The notes under the pieces: generated by a model
Seen by the model: only the letters and a program-made list of their open reading frames with translations
Database searches by the model: none
Told to the model about the DNA's origin: nothing
Assembly: GCA_020152595.1 (NCBI GenBank)
Contig: JAIGNY010003204.1
Coordinates: 55,001 to 119,000, forward strand
Reading direction: 5' to 3'
DNA length: 64,000 bases
Source of the DNA: Chiridota heheva
Lineage: Eukaryota > Echinodermata > Holothuroidea > Apodida > Chiridotidae
Part shown: piece by piece, positions 20,468-32,023 of the stretch
Numbering within the stretch: position 1 is the first letter of the stretch
How the letters are laid out: every line of letters begins with the position of its first letter
Program-made: the position numbers and the translations under genes

Positions 20468-22160
20468 ATCCTAAAACTATGGTTTATGGAGTAATGGTAC
20501 TATATATCAAATATCAGAGCTGTAGATTGGATACTTGATTGAAAAGCATTTTTAATATGTCATTTTGTGACGCTATGTATAAAACAATGGAAAAATGTTT
20601 AGTTAGTGCAGGGATCAAGGGGGGAAATGATGAAAATTCATGGGAACATTTCTTAAATAAGGTGTTAATTGACACACAATACACTACTGATTTAGCATAC
20701 ATAGCATTGCTAGGTCTAACGTCCCGAAAGCATCCAGTGCTGGACATTATATTAAGACGGTGATTTGTATTAAAATCTCTGAATTGCTGCTTCTGCAAAA
20801 CTATTTCTTGCGAGCTAGATTTAGAAGTTTAGTTGAAGTCTTTTGAAGAAAGTCAAAATTGGAGAAAGAAGTATTATGAATGTTTTGCATATTTCTAAAC
20901 CAAATTCGTTGCAAACTAGCACATTACTGTACTGTACCTATAATTTCTCGTAGGCCTACATGTACTTTATTTTGTGAGGTGGATTAGGCCAGGGTTCCAT
21001 AAAATTGTATAAATTTCCTTACACTTCTGGTGTTAAATGTGTCAGTTTACTGTCAAGTGCATGATTGGAGGAAAATTAGGGGGAAATATTTTGTGAAATT
21101 TTATTAATTTGTTAGAGGTTGTTTCATATGATCAATGCATAGGTCATCAATAACCAGCGATGTGCAAAGATACAGTATCATGCATATGTCAGCATTCAAC
21201 AAATTGCCTGTCCGGATGCCCAGGACAACTAATATTTATGTCCAGGCAAGTTGATTGACAAGTCGATATGCCCGCCGGGCAACCACAACATAACGAAAGG
21301 CATGACTGAGTGCAGCCGAATAAAATACTAGGACACATGTTAGCATGCAGTAAATCAGTACAACACAACGGAAGGCATGACTGAGGGCAGCCGGATATTT
21401 ATTTCAAAATCGTGAAGGTTTTTTTGAGGGGCAAGTGGATTTTGACCATGGACAACCATTTTTGTATATTTGTCTACCTGGCGGGCAAGTGAATTTTCGG
21501 GTGATTTGTTGAATGTTGGCATACAGTATGTATATATACATGTTTTAAGTGGGAATATTAAAAGCAAGACCCCTAAGGAGCCCTCTCTTTTGAAGGTATA
21601 TGGACAGGTGGCAACCACTTTGCATAAATTGATACAAATGCCCTTCATAAACACTCACCATAAACATTTTCTTACAAAATCAAACCCAAAATGTGAAAAA
21701 TCCGGCTTATTTTTAGGTCTCCAAACATACTGTACGCTCATTATGTATTGGTTTTTTTGTGACATAAGGTACAACACTAATGTTATGTGAAAGTTTCAAT
21801 GAACCATACAGTAATACATGTACTTACAGCCTAACGTAATGAGTGAAGTTTGCCAATCATAAAGACATAATGCATGGAACTGAACTAATTGAGACCATTT
21901 CTCCTCTATCCACAAGAAAATGTAAAAAAATAACTTACAAATTTAAATTTAAGCGATATTCTGATACAATGAGACTTGATGTTTTTCCGAAGCATAGATC
22001 AATGTGACACAGTGAGAGCTATGCATTGTAGGGCTCACTGTGTCCTTATTCTTACGTCATATGCCTTTTTTAATAGTGGAAGTCCAGCTGTATCTTGGGG
22101 CTTAACTTTTTACTTTTTGCAAGTACTGTATATCTCAGAAACGAGTGGAAAGTTTTGATA
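20468..22160. other. Intronic stretch with a small direct duplication
   Basis: No gene recognised. A ~30-bp sequence of the type AAGGCATGACTGAGTGCAGC occurs at ~21297 and again at ~21371, and GGGCAAGT-type motifs recur at 21430 and 21483, suggesting a decayed repeat at 21230-21520. Confidence 0.4.
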
Positions 22161-22164
22161 GATA

Positions 22165-22660
22165 TATGTTAATGAAATGTTCAGAATATTAAAAGGAACA
22201 TATTTATGGCAAAATCTCTACTTGTCCATATATAACTTTAATGAAATGTTCAGAATATTAAAAGGAGCATATTGATGGCAAAATCTCTACCTGTCCATAT
22301 ACCTTGATTAGAATTTTCAGAATATTAAAAGGAACATATTGATGGCAAAATCTGTACCTGTCCATATACCTTTAATGAAATGTTTAGAATATTAAAAGGA
22401 ACTTATTCATGGCAAAATCTCTACCTGCCCATATACCTATAATGAAATATTCAGAATATTGAAAGGAACATATTTATGGCAAAAACTTTACCTGTCCATA
22501 TATATACTGTATATATACCTTGAATGAAATGTTCAGAATATCAAAAGGAACATATCGATGGCAAAATCTCTACCTGTCCATACCTTTAACGAAATCTTCA
22601 GAATATTAAAAGGAAGATATTTATGACAAAATCTCCGACTTGTCGATATACCTTTAAAAC
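22165..22660. repeat. About 72-bp diverged tandem repeat, ~7 copies
   Basis: Seven units built on AATGAAATGTTCAGAATATT, AAAAGGAACATATTGATGGC and AAAATCTCTACCTGTCCATA, with 70-90 bp spacing and substantial divergence. A related fragment (CTGTCCATATGCCTTTAAAG) sits at ~25888. No coding content. Confidence 0.85.
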
Positions 22661-23429
22661 AAACTTACACCAATTTTTATAGGGGATTTATTTTCAAAAT
22701 TGGTAAAAATGCAACATTTGCCGCCAACTAATGCATCTATGTAATTAGAATTCAGCAAGAAAATTTGAGCTACATATATGGCATTATGGTATTATTATAT
22801 ATGGCTGTAATATTAGTAATTGATGAAATGTGTCAGAAAGGAAGCTTGCTTGTTTTAGTGTTTATAGATGGTTTTCTCACTCCGTGTTTTTTAAGAGATT
22901 GCAAAGATTCTGCCCTAGTTTTGCAATAACGTTATCACATTTCCACGTCCACAGTAGGCAAAATACATATTTTATTTGTTGAAACAGTTTGATAAGAAGA
23001 ACTTGTTATTTTCTATAACTTTTTGTTTATAATTGTGTTTGTGATGTGTGTTGAATCTTTGATATCTAGAGTAATGCAAACTTCAAGGCAAAGTTGAGTA
23101 TAATTTGCAGAATACGTCTAGTAGATCTGTGTTAATAAGGCCACACATTTCCTTTGCGTCTGTTATGTCTTCATTTTCTTGTTCTTACGGTAGATGTTAT
23201 AGCTAGGCCTGTATACTGTATATGTAATAGTATAAATATGGAGCAAATTAGATCAATATTGTCAGAAGTGAATTTATTTGCTGGAGGCTTATGAAAGGTA
23301 CTGCATATATGCAGTGGCTCAGTTAAGACTTTGTTTGGAACGATAACTTTACATAACAAGATTACGGACTAAGAAGGGTTTAATAGTCACCCCATAAAAA
23401 TTCAAACTAATATCACCACCACCACCACA
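22661..23429. other. Unassigned intronic stretch
   Basis: AT-rich, no gene or repeat recognised. Confidence 0.4.
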
Positions 23430-23825
23430 ATTTTTTTTTTTAAAGACGCCCAGAGTTATTAATGAAGTTAACAATGTTGACTTTGAAATTATGAACAGAA
23501 TTGGAGCTAACTACCCCACTCAGGCAAACCATTCCAGTCATTAACAACTCTTTGCAAAAAGCTCAAATGCTGAATATCTATCCATGAGAAATCTTTGGTC
23601 AACTTCAAACTGTTACAACCTGTCACATGAGGATTAGCTGAAACATGCAAGAAATAACAGGAAGTCAAAGCATCACCACCAAATAGGAATTAAAAAACCT
23701 GAATTATATCGCCACATACTCTTCTTAACTCAAGCATGGTCAAACCAAGAATTCGCAACCTAGATTCATAAGAGAGATTTCTTTCTTCGGGAATAAGTCT
23801 AGTGGCTAATAAGTCTAGTGGCTGA
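23430..23825 (-). pseudogene. CR1-type LINE reverse transcriptase C-terminal remnant
   Basis: The minus strand encodes the typical post-RT region of CR1-clade elements: ATRLIPEERNLSYESRLRIL, then GLTMLELRRVCGDIIQVF, then a broken stretch with FSWIDIQHLSFLQRVVNDWN and GLPE. The usual order (RATRLIPE..L.YEERL..L.L.TLE.RR.RGD.I.VFK..., then RVV..WN.LP) is preserved, with stops after the IIQVF block. Only the last ~130 residues survive. Confidence 0.75.
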
Positions 23826-24632
23826 TAAAAACTGAGGTTGATTTTTGCATGAGCAGCTTTTGTGCAAGGCACTTTATCCTGCTTGCCTCGGTTCCATTCC
23901 GCCTGTGAAAGTAAGTACCAGCATTCACTGGGGACCTCACCTGTGATGGACTGGCTTTCCGTCCAGATCGAGTCATATACTGTATGCTCTCATCCACTTG
24001 CGCCATGAAAACCGGGGATACATGTACATGCAATGCCTTAGTGCCTCGGATGAATTTAACTTATTATTAAAGGTATATAGGAAGTTAGGAACAGAATGAG
24101 CTGAAAGGGTTTCAAATGTACTCAAAACTACTTCTGTCATGACATGATGATTATCAAGATATTTCTTTTCCCACAACATGAAATATGCCTCTCGCGACAT
24201 ATGACAATACCAAAAACTAATACTCAACTAAGAAATTTTCGCGCAACTAGCTATGCTACTTCGTACGTTACAATTCTAACATTACGGGATTAAATCTAAA
24301 GTCAAGTTTAGGCCATTAAAAATGTGCAAAAATAGCGTGAAACAGAGAAAAAGGCTAAATAGTGCTCCTTCACCCCACACTGGCACTTTCCGATGTAAGT
24401 TGGCAAAAAGAATGAAAAATTGGCCCAGAACATGCCTCTCAGGCTCTCACTTCGATGATTCATGGTCACGTTGGCTGAATTACGAAACACGTGCTGATGT
24501 GTGATGAATGTAATAGACACGTGATCATATCGTCTGCTAGATGTGCAAATTTTTTTTTCTTGTGTTTATCATAATAGAAGTAACGTTAGTGATATTTGCA
24601 ATTTGTATCGTGAGTCACGTTTTCTTGAAAAG
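23826..24632. other. Unassigned intronic stretch
   Basis: Begins with a small duplication (AAGTCTAGTGGCT twice). No gene recognised. Confidence 0.4.
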
Positions 24633-24752
24633 TATCGCGATATACCAATATATCGCGATATACCAATATATCGCGATATACCAATATATCGCGATATACC
24701 AATATATCGCAATATACCAATATATCGCGATATACCAATATATCGCGATATT
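24633..24752. repeat. 18-bp palindromic minisatellite
   Basis: Six and a half units of TATCGCGATATACCAATA (18 bp) with one CGCG to CGCA variant. Each unit holds the palindrome TATCGCGATA. Open frames in several phases arise only because 18 is a multiple of three and the unit lacks stops. Confidence 0.93.
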
Positions 24753-25218
24753 TTTCTCCACGATAATCGCTACGTAATAGAGCCATGTCGTGACAGCACT
24801 GCTAAAAACTATAAACAGCAAGTCCCATTAAATTCAGCTAGAAATTGACCATTTTACAGCATTTTAATTACTGTATATATACCTATGTTTTAGCAAAACC
24901 TCCACAATTTTTTGTGATCTCAGAATTGGACAACTATATGTTTGCCTAAATGAATAATTAACTCTTATTTGGTCCTTCCCCCAAATAGTCTGAATGGGAG
25001 AAGTTGGCTATAGTGAATAAGATACTGTAATAACCTTGACCCAGATTTAATGTTTGATGTTTGAAATTTAGGAGAAAAATATAAAGGATTACATGAATTT
25101 GAGCTGCATTTAGAACATTGTCACTATTGAGAACACTGTCACTTATGTGCCTGCTGAAAATCATCACCTACTTTGATTTGTCATAACTTAAAAACTATAA
25201 GTGCTATATTGACCATCT
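24753..25218. other. Unassigned intronic stretch
   Basis: No gene or repeat recognised. Confidence 0.4.
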
Positions 25219-25856
25219 GGGCCATTCCACAGTCTGTGACTTAAGTGACGGACTGCGGAATGGCCCTAGCAGACCCTTAGGGTCTTCAAGGGGTCTGCTA
25301 GGGCTATTTCACAGTCTGTGACTAACGTGATAGACTGCGGAATGGCTCTAGCAGACTCATAGGGTCTTCAAGGGGTCTGCTAGGGCCATTCCACAGTCTG
25401 TGACTAACGTGATAGACTGCGGAATGGCTCTAGCAGACTCATAGGGTCTTCAAGGGGTCTGCTAGGGCCATTCCACAGTCTGTGACTAACGTGATAGACT
25501 GCGGAATGGCTCTAGCAGACTCATAGGGTCTTCAAGGGGTCTGCTAGGGCCATTCCACAGTCTGTGACTTACGTGATGGACAGCGGAATGTGACGGACTG
25601 CGGAATGGCCCTAGCAGACCCATAGGGTCTTCAAGGGGTCTGCTAGGGCCATTCCACAGTCTGTGACTAACGTGATAGACTGCGGAATGGCCTAGCAGAC
25701 CCCTAGGATCTCCAAGGGGTCTGCTAGGGCCATTCCACAGTCTGTGACTTACGTGATGGACAGCGGAATGGCTCTAGCAGACTCATAGGGTCTCCAAGGG
25801 GTCTTCTAAGGCCATTCCACAGTCTGTGACTAACGTGACGGACTGCGGAATGGCCC
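25219..25856. repeat. 82-bp satellite of double hairpins, 8 copies
   Basis: Eight units with a spacing of about 82 bp, each beginning GGCCATTCCACAGTCTGTGA. Each unit is two adjacent inverted repeats: GCCATTCCACAGTCT pairs with AGACTGCGGAATGGC, and CTAGCAGAC pairs with GTCTGCTAG. One unit near 25575-25605 has an extra partial duplication. GC content is well above the surroundings. No reading frame is conserved. Confidence 0.93.
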
Positions 25857-25960
25857 ATCCATTAAAGACTCTTCTACTCTACATGTACCTGTCCATATGC
25901 CTTTAAAGGCAGGTCATAAAATTCCCGAGGGCAGCACAAATACATTTTCAATTACTTTTA

Positions 25961-26609
25961 AATAATAATAATAATAATGAATACGTGTTATGCGCCAGTA
26001 TCCATCAAAAGTGATGCTCATGGCGCAGCGACACAACAATTAATGCAAAACAATGTGAACAAAAAAGAAATAATATTTAAGAATACTGCAAAATACATAC
26101 ATACAAGAAGTAATATAAGCTTAAAACTGAACAGAATCAGAACACATGAGGAATGTCTTTAATGATGATTAAAAAGAATTGAAGGAAGGACTAAGTTTGA
26201 TGTTGTCTGGAAGTCTGTTCCATAAAAAGGAAGCAGCAGAAGAAAATGAACGTTTTAATACCCCATGTTCTAGAAGTACGTGGAATAGCTAATTGAAGTT
26301 TGAAATTAGAACGCATGAACTGGGGGGGAGATTTGTATGGAATTAAAAGATCAGAAATATATGTGGGAGACAATGCATGAGTAGACTTATACACAAAAAC
26401 AAGTATTTCAAAAACAATTCTATGATGAATTGGTAGCCAGTGTAAATTCCTTAAAATGGGAGTAATGTGTTCATTTGGTTTACTTAGGGTAACAATCCTG
26501 GCAGCAATATTTTGTAAGCGGAAGAGGCGTTTGATTTGATTAGCTGGTAGACCATATAAAAAAGAGTTACCCATATCAAGGCGGGAAAAGACAAAAGCAT
26601 GAACTAGTT
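25961..26609 (-). pseudogene. CR1/L2-like LINE 3' end with (ATT)n tail
   Basis: On the minus strand the reading frame LVHAFVFSRLDMGNSFLYGL continues with RLFRLQNIAARIVTLSKPN and ITPILRNLHWLPIHHRIVFE, the conserved C-terminal region of L2/CR1-like reverse transcriptases. A frame change falls near 26270 (after TSRTWG). The 3' untranslated part runs down to a (AAT)n run on the + strand at 25961-25978, the element's microsatellite tail. It is strongly 5'-truncated and lies in a TAF10 intron. Confidence 0.82.
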
Positions 26610-26747
26610 ATTAAACACATTATTTATCTTCACGTAATTAAAATTCCAACAAATTTTCATAGTTTTTACAATTAATTTAGTCAGTTTTATCTCAATGATG
26701 CAATATACTGTACCTATGCATGATTTAAAGACTTTGTTGAGGCAGAG

Positions 26748-26870
26748 TAGTTATATGCATATCTAATGCATGGGGCAAAGGACTTTGACACGAGTGGAAT
26801 GGACTGACTTTAGGGGTATCATTCAGGAGTGCAAAGTCCTTTGAAGCGTGCACAAAATATGCATATAAAC
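26748..26870. repeat. Nested inverted repeat / small palindromic element
   Basis: TTATATGCATAT at 26751 pairs with ATATGCATATAA at 26857, and inside it CAAAGGACTTTG (~26776) pairs with CAAAGTCCTTTG (~26832). A foldback of ~120 bp results. It could be a tiny MITE or a hairpin-forming relic. Confidence 0.55.
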
Positions 26871-26987
26871 ACCATGCCAAAACATTAATTTCCTAATAAC
26901 ATTTTTGTGAAAGCAAATAATGATGGTCGTGCATTAATGGTATTTAATGCAAATACTTTATATAAATTTTATAACCTCTCTTGAAGA

Positions 26988-27595
26988 AAAATATTCCCAT
27001 GTTTTTAAAGGAATATTTCCATGTTTTTAAATAAATATTCCCATGTTTTTTGTAACCTTTCATAAGAAAGAGAAAAAATTTAGAAACAATTTAGTACAAA
27101 AATCATGTTGATATGTTTTTCCTACCAGGAGATATTCAAATTTTAAGGTTCACTAAAAAAATGCCAATAAACGAATAGGAAAAGGCTCTGTATGACATCA
27201 CAGCAACACACTCTCTTACAAAGTTGATGTATTTCATTCAAATCTATTATCTCTTTTTATTAGTAAATCCTGCTAGAAAAATAAATTGATGGAAGTTCAG
27301 TATTTATGTAAATAGTCAAATATACCCTACTTCAATTACTTTTGGAAAATTGTTTCTTATCAAACAGAAACAATCAATTAACGTTCAAAGAAATACATCA
27401 ACATTTGTAATGGAATTGTCTCTATGACATCATCAAACACGAATTCATTATACTGTACAAAAACATCAAAATGCAATTGGGAAATCTTTAAAACTCCATA
27501 TCTCCTGAACGGAATATGATACCAACCTGATTTGTGTACCAAATACGCTCTTTCAGATAAAATTTTGCAAAAAAACCATGGGAATAATCCTTTAA
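26988..27595 (+). mobile_element. TTAA-flanked MITE (family T), copy 2
   Basis: A direct copy of 19510-20075 about 7.5 kb away in the same intron. The left end is triplicated (AATATTCCCATGTTTTTAAA three times at ~26990-27050). The right end reads CATGGGAATAATCCT then TTAA (27592-27595). The two ends are inverted complements (AGGAATATTCCCATG against AGGATTATTCCCATG). Confidence 0.72.
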
Positions 27596-28155
27596 TCTTA
27601 TTTTCAAGGTTTTATGTCAAAATTGTTTAAATTAGGTCAGCTAGTGACTACTTTTCCCTTCTATTGAACATGAATATTTAAGAATAGATGCATCAATATT
27701 TGTGTTTTTGCAAGTGTTTATACTGCAAAATAACCTTGAATATATGTGTTTATACTGCAAAATAACGTGGAATATATGTATTTCAAATATGAATTAATTC
27801 ATTTTACTCACTTAATATATGAGATATAGTGCTAAGAATTACAGCATGTATATTTAAAGAAATGTTGACTTTCAATCTTCTATTATGAGTTATTGAGAAT
27901 TTGAAGTGACAAATTTATTGTGCGTGATATCGAAGCATTATTTATGAGCTAATGTACTGTACGTTACTAAGAAAATATAATTCAAAGACTCATACATGCA
28001 AAGAAATTACTCTCTCGATTTTGAACTTTAAGCTGGAAGATGAGTGGGCATGTCAGGCCGGCATTTCCTAGGGGGTTGGTAGAGAGGAGTTATAGGGAAA
28101 TTCATTTGCCCAGATATATTTGTCTTGTTTTTACACAAATTATAAAAACATATTT
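27596..28155. other. Unassigned intronic stretch
   Basis: Contains one ~33-bp local duplication (TGTTTATACTGCAAAATAAC twice at ~27716-27765). Nothing else recognised. Confidence 0.4.
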
Positions 28156-28344
28156 AGTTTTCATTCAAAATAGATCAGTTTTCATTCAAAATAGATCAGT
28201 CTTTATTCAAAATAGATCAGTTTTCATTCAAAATAGATCAGTTTTCATTCAAAATAGATCAGTTTTCATTCAAAATAGATCAGTTTTTATTCAAAATAGA
28301 GCAATTTTCTTTTAAAATTGGTCAGTTTTCATTCAAAATTGATT
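28156..28344. repeat. 21-bp minisatellite, 9 copies
   Basis: Nine units of AGTTTTCATTCAAAATAGATC with minor variants (CTTTATTC, TTTTTATTC). The repeated heptapeptide frame follows from 21 being a multiple of three. It lies ~400 bp upstream of TAF10 exon b. Confidence 0.93.
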
Positions 28345-28738
28345 ATGCTGAAGACTTTCCAAACACGTACAGTTATATCAAAAAAAATATAAAAAATCAA
28401 AAGGGTAAGAGATAGCCTTTATTGCTGATGTGTTACAGTACCAGTGTACGTGTAACTAGCAAAGGAGAGGTTTAGCAATTAAATTATGAGTAGAACAGTC
28501 TTTCCAAGAATTCTGAACATATACTGTAGGCATATGCATGCATTGTGACTTAGTTCAAAACATACAGTACCCTAAATATTTATACATTTCAATTTTGGTC
28601 CAATTCCCCCTCCTCCCCCCCCCCCCCTTCATCCCCCTACCTCCCCTCCTTCTTCCCTTCCCCTAATCCAGTCCCAGCTTAGCAACAGCACAAAATGTCA
28701 TTATTTGCATCAAAATTGTTTTCTTTCTTTTTTTACAG

Positions 28739-28803
28739 ATTCCAGATGCTGTGACAGCATACTATCTCAACAGATCTGGCTTAGACTCAGCAGATCCTAG
28801 ATT
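28739..28803 (+). CDS. TAF10: TAF10 coding exon b
   Basis: Acceptor ttctttttttacag and donor GTAAGT bound a 65-nt exon. It begins at a codon boundary and ends two bases into a codon. It encodes IPDAVTAYYLNRSG followed by LDSADPR, nearly the vertebrate TAF10 sequence at the start of the histone fold (IPDAVTGYYLNRAG). The split codon is completed by the first base of the exon at 36498. Confidence 0.95.
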
Positions 28804-28926
28804 GTAAGTTCACTATCAGCAGTCCTTTGTCATTGAATTCCTTCAAAAACCAGTCCTGCAAAGTGATGGTTGAAAACAGAAACCATGTGAAAGCTTAGCT
28901 AAAAGTGCAAACATTTTCAGAGCTTT

Positions 28927-29369
28927 TCCATACCTTTCACAGGTTTTTCAGACCTGCCAGAAGTTTCCCCATACCTGTCAGTAGTTTCCCATACCTGTCA
29001 GGAGTTTCCCATACCTGTCAGGAGTTTCACATACCTGTCGGGAGTTTCCATACTGTACCTGTCAGGAGCTTCCCATACCTGTCAGGAGTTTCCCATACCT
29101 GTCAGGAGTTTCCCATACCTGTCAGGAGTTTCCCATACCTGTCAGGAGTTTCCCATACCTGTCAGGAGTTTCCCATACCTGTCAGGAGTTTCCCATACCT
29201 GTCAGGAGTTTCCCATACCTGTCAGGAGTTTCCCATACCTGTCAGGAGTTTCCCATACCTGTCAGGAGTTTCCCACACCTGTCAGGAGTTTCCCATACCT
29301 GTCAGGAGTTTCCATACTGTACCTGTTAGGAGTTTTCCATACCTGTCAGGAGTTTCCCATACCTGTCAT
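28927..29369. repeat. 20-bp minisatellite downstream of exon b
   Basis: About 21 units of CATACCTGTCAGGAGTTTCC; the central 13 are almost identical and the flanking units diverge. A 224-codon open frame covers it and is a by-product (20 codons per three units, no stops). It starts ~120 bp after the TAF10 exon b donor. Confidence 0.95.
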
Positions 29370-29708
29370 GGAACAGGGCCATACATCAAAGTAGCCTACT
29401 GTAGCTATCTTGCATGCCAACTAACTGCTTGCCTTTATGACACTAAGCATATTCATCTTTACCATTCTGCAGGGTCTAATAACAGCATTAACACTGTCAA
29501 TGGGATGAAGAGTTGCTTCTTGTACAATGCTGTCATTCTGAGGCAGAGCCAAGAGGGTGTATTAGGGTGTTTCAGCTGACATCATGATGCCACGTGACTT
29601 TGTTTACATCGCCATTTTGTTGGGCGAGAATGATCGTCTGCTGTACACTTATTTTAGACTTACAAACGCTTGCATGTTGTTATATAAGATAATTTTTGTA
29701 AGAAAATT
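29370..29708. other. Non-coding stretch before THAP fragment
   Basis: No repeat seen. The last ~130 bp may be the 5' untranslated region of the element or gene that carries the THAP segment at 29709. Confidence 0.4.
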
Positions 29709-29809
29709 ATGGCGGAGTCTTGCTGTGCAGTTAGTTGCACTAATAGACGTGTGCCGTGGAATATAAAGACGTTTTCTCGATTTCCATCTGATCCTCATCG
29801 ACGTTCGAA
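29709..29809 (+). pseudogene. THAP-domain first-exon fragment
   Basis: An ATG at 29709 opens MAESCCAVSCTNRR followed by FSRFPSDPHRRSK, the N-terminal half of a THAP zinc finger (C-x4-C, then an F-x-RFP motif). GTGAGT at 29810 would act as a 5' splice site. The second half (Trp, C-x2-H pair, AVPTIF-like box) was not found downstream, so this is probably an orphan exon of a THAP-type DNA transposon or of a captured gene. It lies on the same strand as TAF10, inside its intron. Confidence 0.6.
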
Positions 29810-30330
29810 GTGAGTTTCTGCTGTACGACGCAAGGTCTTTCAACCTTCGGTATAGGATTTGCTGTGAGCACTTTAGGCCTGGTATGTAGGCTTTGTCTGC
29901 GTATAACGAACACTTAGATGGCGTTCACGTAAAAGTTACTCTTCGTGTAGTGGTGAATATATCGAGTTAGGAAAATATGAAATAAAATCGCTACCGCGAA
30001 CAAAAACAATAAAATTCGCTGAACTGGTAGGTAGGTTAGCAGGCAGTATGTTTGTTGTACGTGTGATGTGACTGATCTGTGTAAAAACTTGTGAAATGCA
30101 ATGACGCTTGCCTGGCAAAATGGTTTCCAAATGAGTTACGAGTCAAGTGATGAAATCCCTCTGTACTGTGAAATTAGTTTCGTGCAGGCAGCTTTGTGTA
30201 TCTATCATTAGATACAGTACATATCACAGTGAACCCATTCGTCAGAAGGCTAAATTACTTTCCTCTTATGTAACCTTGTCCATGTTTGACTGATATCTGT
30301 ATGAAAATACGTCATTACAGCTGGTCATGA
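29810..30330. other. Unassigned intronic stretch
   Basis: Searched for the remaining THAP exon (W..., C-x2-H) without success. No repeat recognised. Confidence 0.35.
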
Positions 30331-30334
30331 ACAC

Positions 30335-31010
30335 AATTCTAAGGCTTGTGATGATCACTATAATGAGGCTGACTTTGATCACCACAATGAGGCTCTCATG
30401 ATCAGCTGCGTTAGTAGACCAATTTAAATGGGGTGTAAAATTTAAGATTTACCGATGGCCTCAAATTAGCATACCATGTGAAAAAACTGCCTCCCTGGAA
30501 AAAAGTTAGTAGTCAAAATCAATATTTTTACTGACCTGATATCAGATAATACTAATGAAGATCACCATGCAGCTAGTAATGCATATGATCACTTAAAGAG
30601 GATGACAATGAGTATTTTAAGGATAATAGTCACCATGAGGCAATATTGTTTATCACTTTAATGAATAATGAGGCTAATGGTGATCACTATGCAGCTAATA
30701 ATGATCACTTATAGAAGATGATGATCATATTAAGGAAAGTAGTCACCATGAGGCAATTGTTGTGATCACCCTGAGGCTAATGATGATCACCATGAGACTG
30801 ATTTCATCACTTTAATGAAGTTAATGAGCCTAATAGTGATCACTATGCAACTAATAATGATCACTTAAAGAGGATGATGATCATATTAAGGAAAATAGTC
30901 ACCATGAGGCAATTGTTGTAATCACCTTGAGACTAATGATGATCACCATGAGACTGATGAAGGTAATGATGATCACCATGAGACTGATTTCATCAGTTTA
31001 ATGAAACTTA
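30335..31010. repeat. Irregular GATCACCATGAGGC-type repeat
   Basis: Variants of GATGATCACCATGAGACTGA and CACTTAAAGAGGATGATGA recur with irregular spacing (for example starts at ~30593, 30707 and 30862). It is an old, complex tandem repeat rich in GATC palindromes. Confidence 0.75.
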
Positions 31011-32023
31011 ATCATCTTCATTACTATCTTAACATTGATGTTGCATTGTTTCTCTACGTTATGTAACTATAGTTTTCTATACACTTTACAGTAGATTTCT
31101 GTGAAGCGGACTGATAGGTCACATCCATTATCCACAAAAGATCATTCCCCGATCTTCCTTCAATAAAGAAAATCCCAAACTTTAAAATATTTAAGGCATG
31201 GATCCTTGAAATAAACATAAGATTGCATATTTGCCAAATCTGTTGATTACTTAACACCTCAAACTGTGAAGTTTAATGCTGCGGTTGGAGCCTAGCATGA
31301 AATCCCAAGATGGGACAGTGTAGCCAGTGAACTTCCTATGTGAGGTATAACAGTAATTATATACAGTAGTGATACGTTATTTTTAGCAAGCCAATCAAAA
31401 GGCCCCACAAGAGGGAGGAACAAAATCTCAGCCAATTAAAAGCATGATGGAACTTTGCAAGTTTTGATTATTTTTTGTAATATTTAGTGATGTGATTCCT
31501 TTGTGGGGGTGCACTCTGATTGAAAGCCATCACTCTTTATTTGGTGTAAAGCTTGTAACGAAAATAATTTCAGGTGTGAAATCGGTCATCATCGTCTCCT
31601 CAGCTTTTACTGAAGGGAAATAGATTAAAGGTTGTACAGACACTGAGGAGAATGTTTTTTGATTACCTGACGGTAGAAAGAGAAAATTTGAAATTCTTGA
31701 ATATAAACAGGGCTTTTTTTTTTTTTTTTTGCAGACACATGTAAAAGTTCTCAAATAAAATGAGGTTATTCAATTTGTATGATAAACTTGTCCCACCTAA
31801 AAGTGTAGTTAAGATTATGTTGTGTAGCCAACCTCTCTGATATTGGTTTTAAACAGAATTGCTGCTGATGACACAAAACATTTATGAAATTTGGCAAAAA
31901 AGCAGTGTACAAAGTTTGGAAGGTAAATATTTGGGAAAAATTGCCGCAGTCTGTAACTTTTTACAGATTCCTCAAACTCTACTCTATTTGACTTATTTTT
32001 CATCCAGCCAAATCTCAACACAC
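31011..32023. other. Unassigned intronic stretch
   Basis: No gene or repeat recognised; includes an A/T homopolymer run near 31713. Confidence 0.4.

Noticed and set aside
20043-20474. 143-codon HGNITIS-repeat protein
   Set aside because: A 21-bp tandem repeat derived from a MITE end, open on both strands.
25219-25856. CRISPR-like palindromic repeats with spacers
   Set aside because: The stretches between stems are themselves conserved repeats, and the whole 82-bp unit is tandem.
28905-29579. 224-codon frame with a Val/Ser/Phe/Pro repeat
   Set aside because: A 20-bp minisatellite with no stop; flanks are not protein-like.
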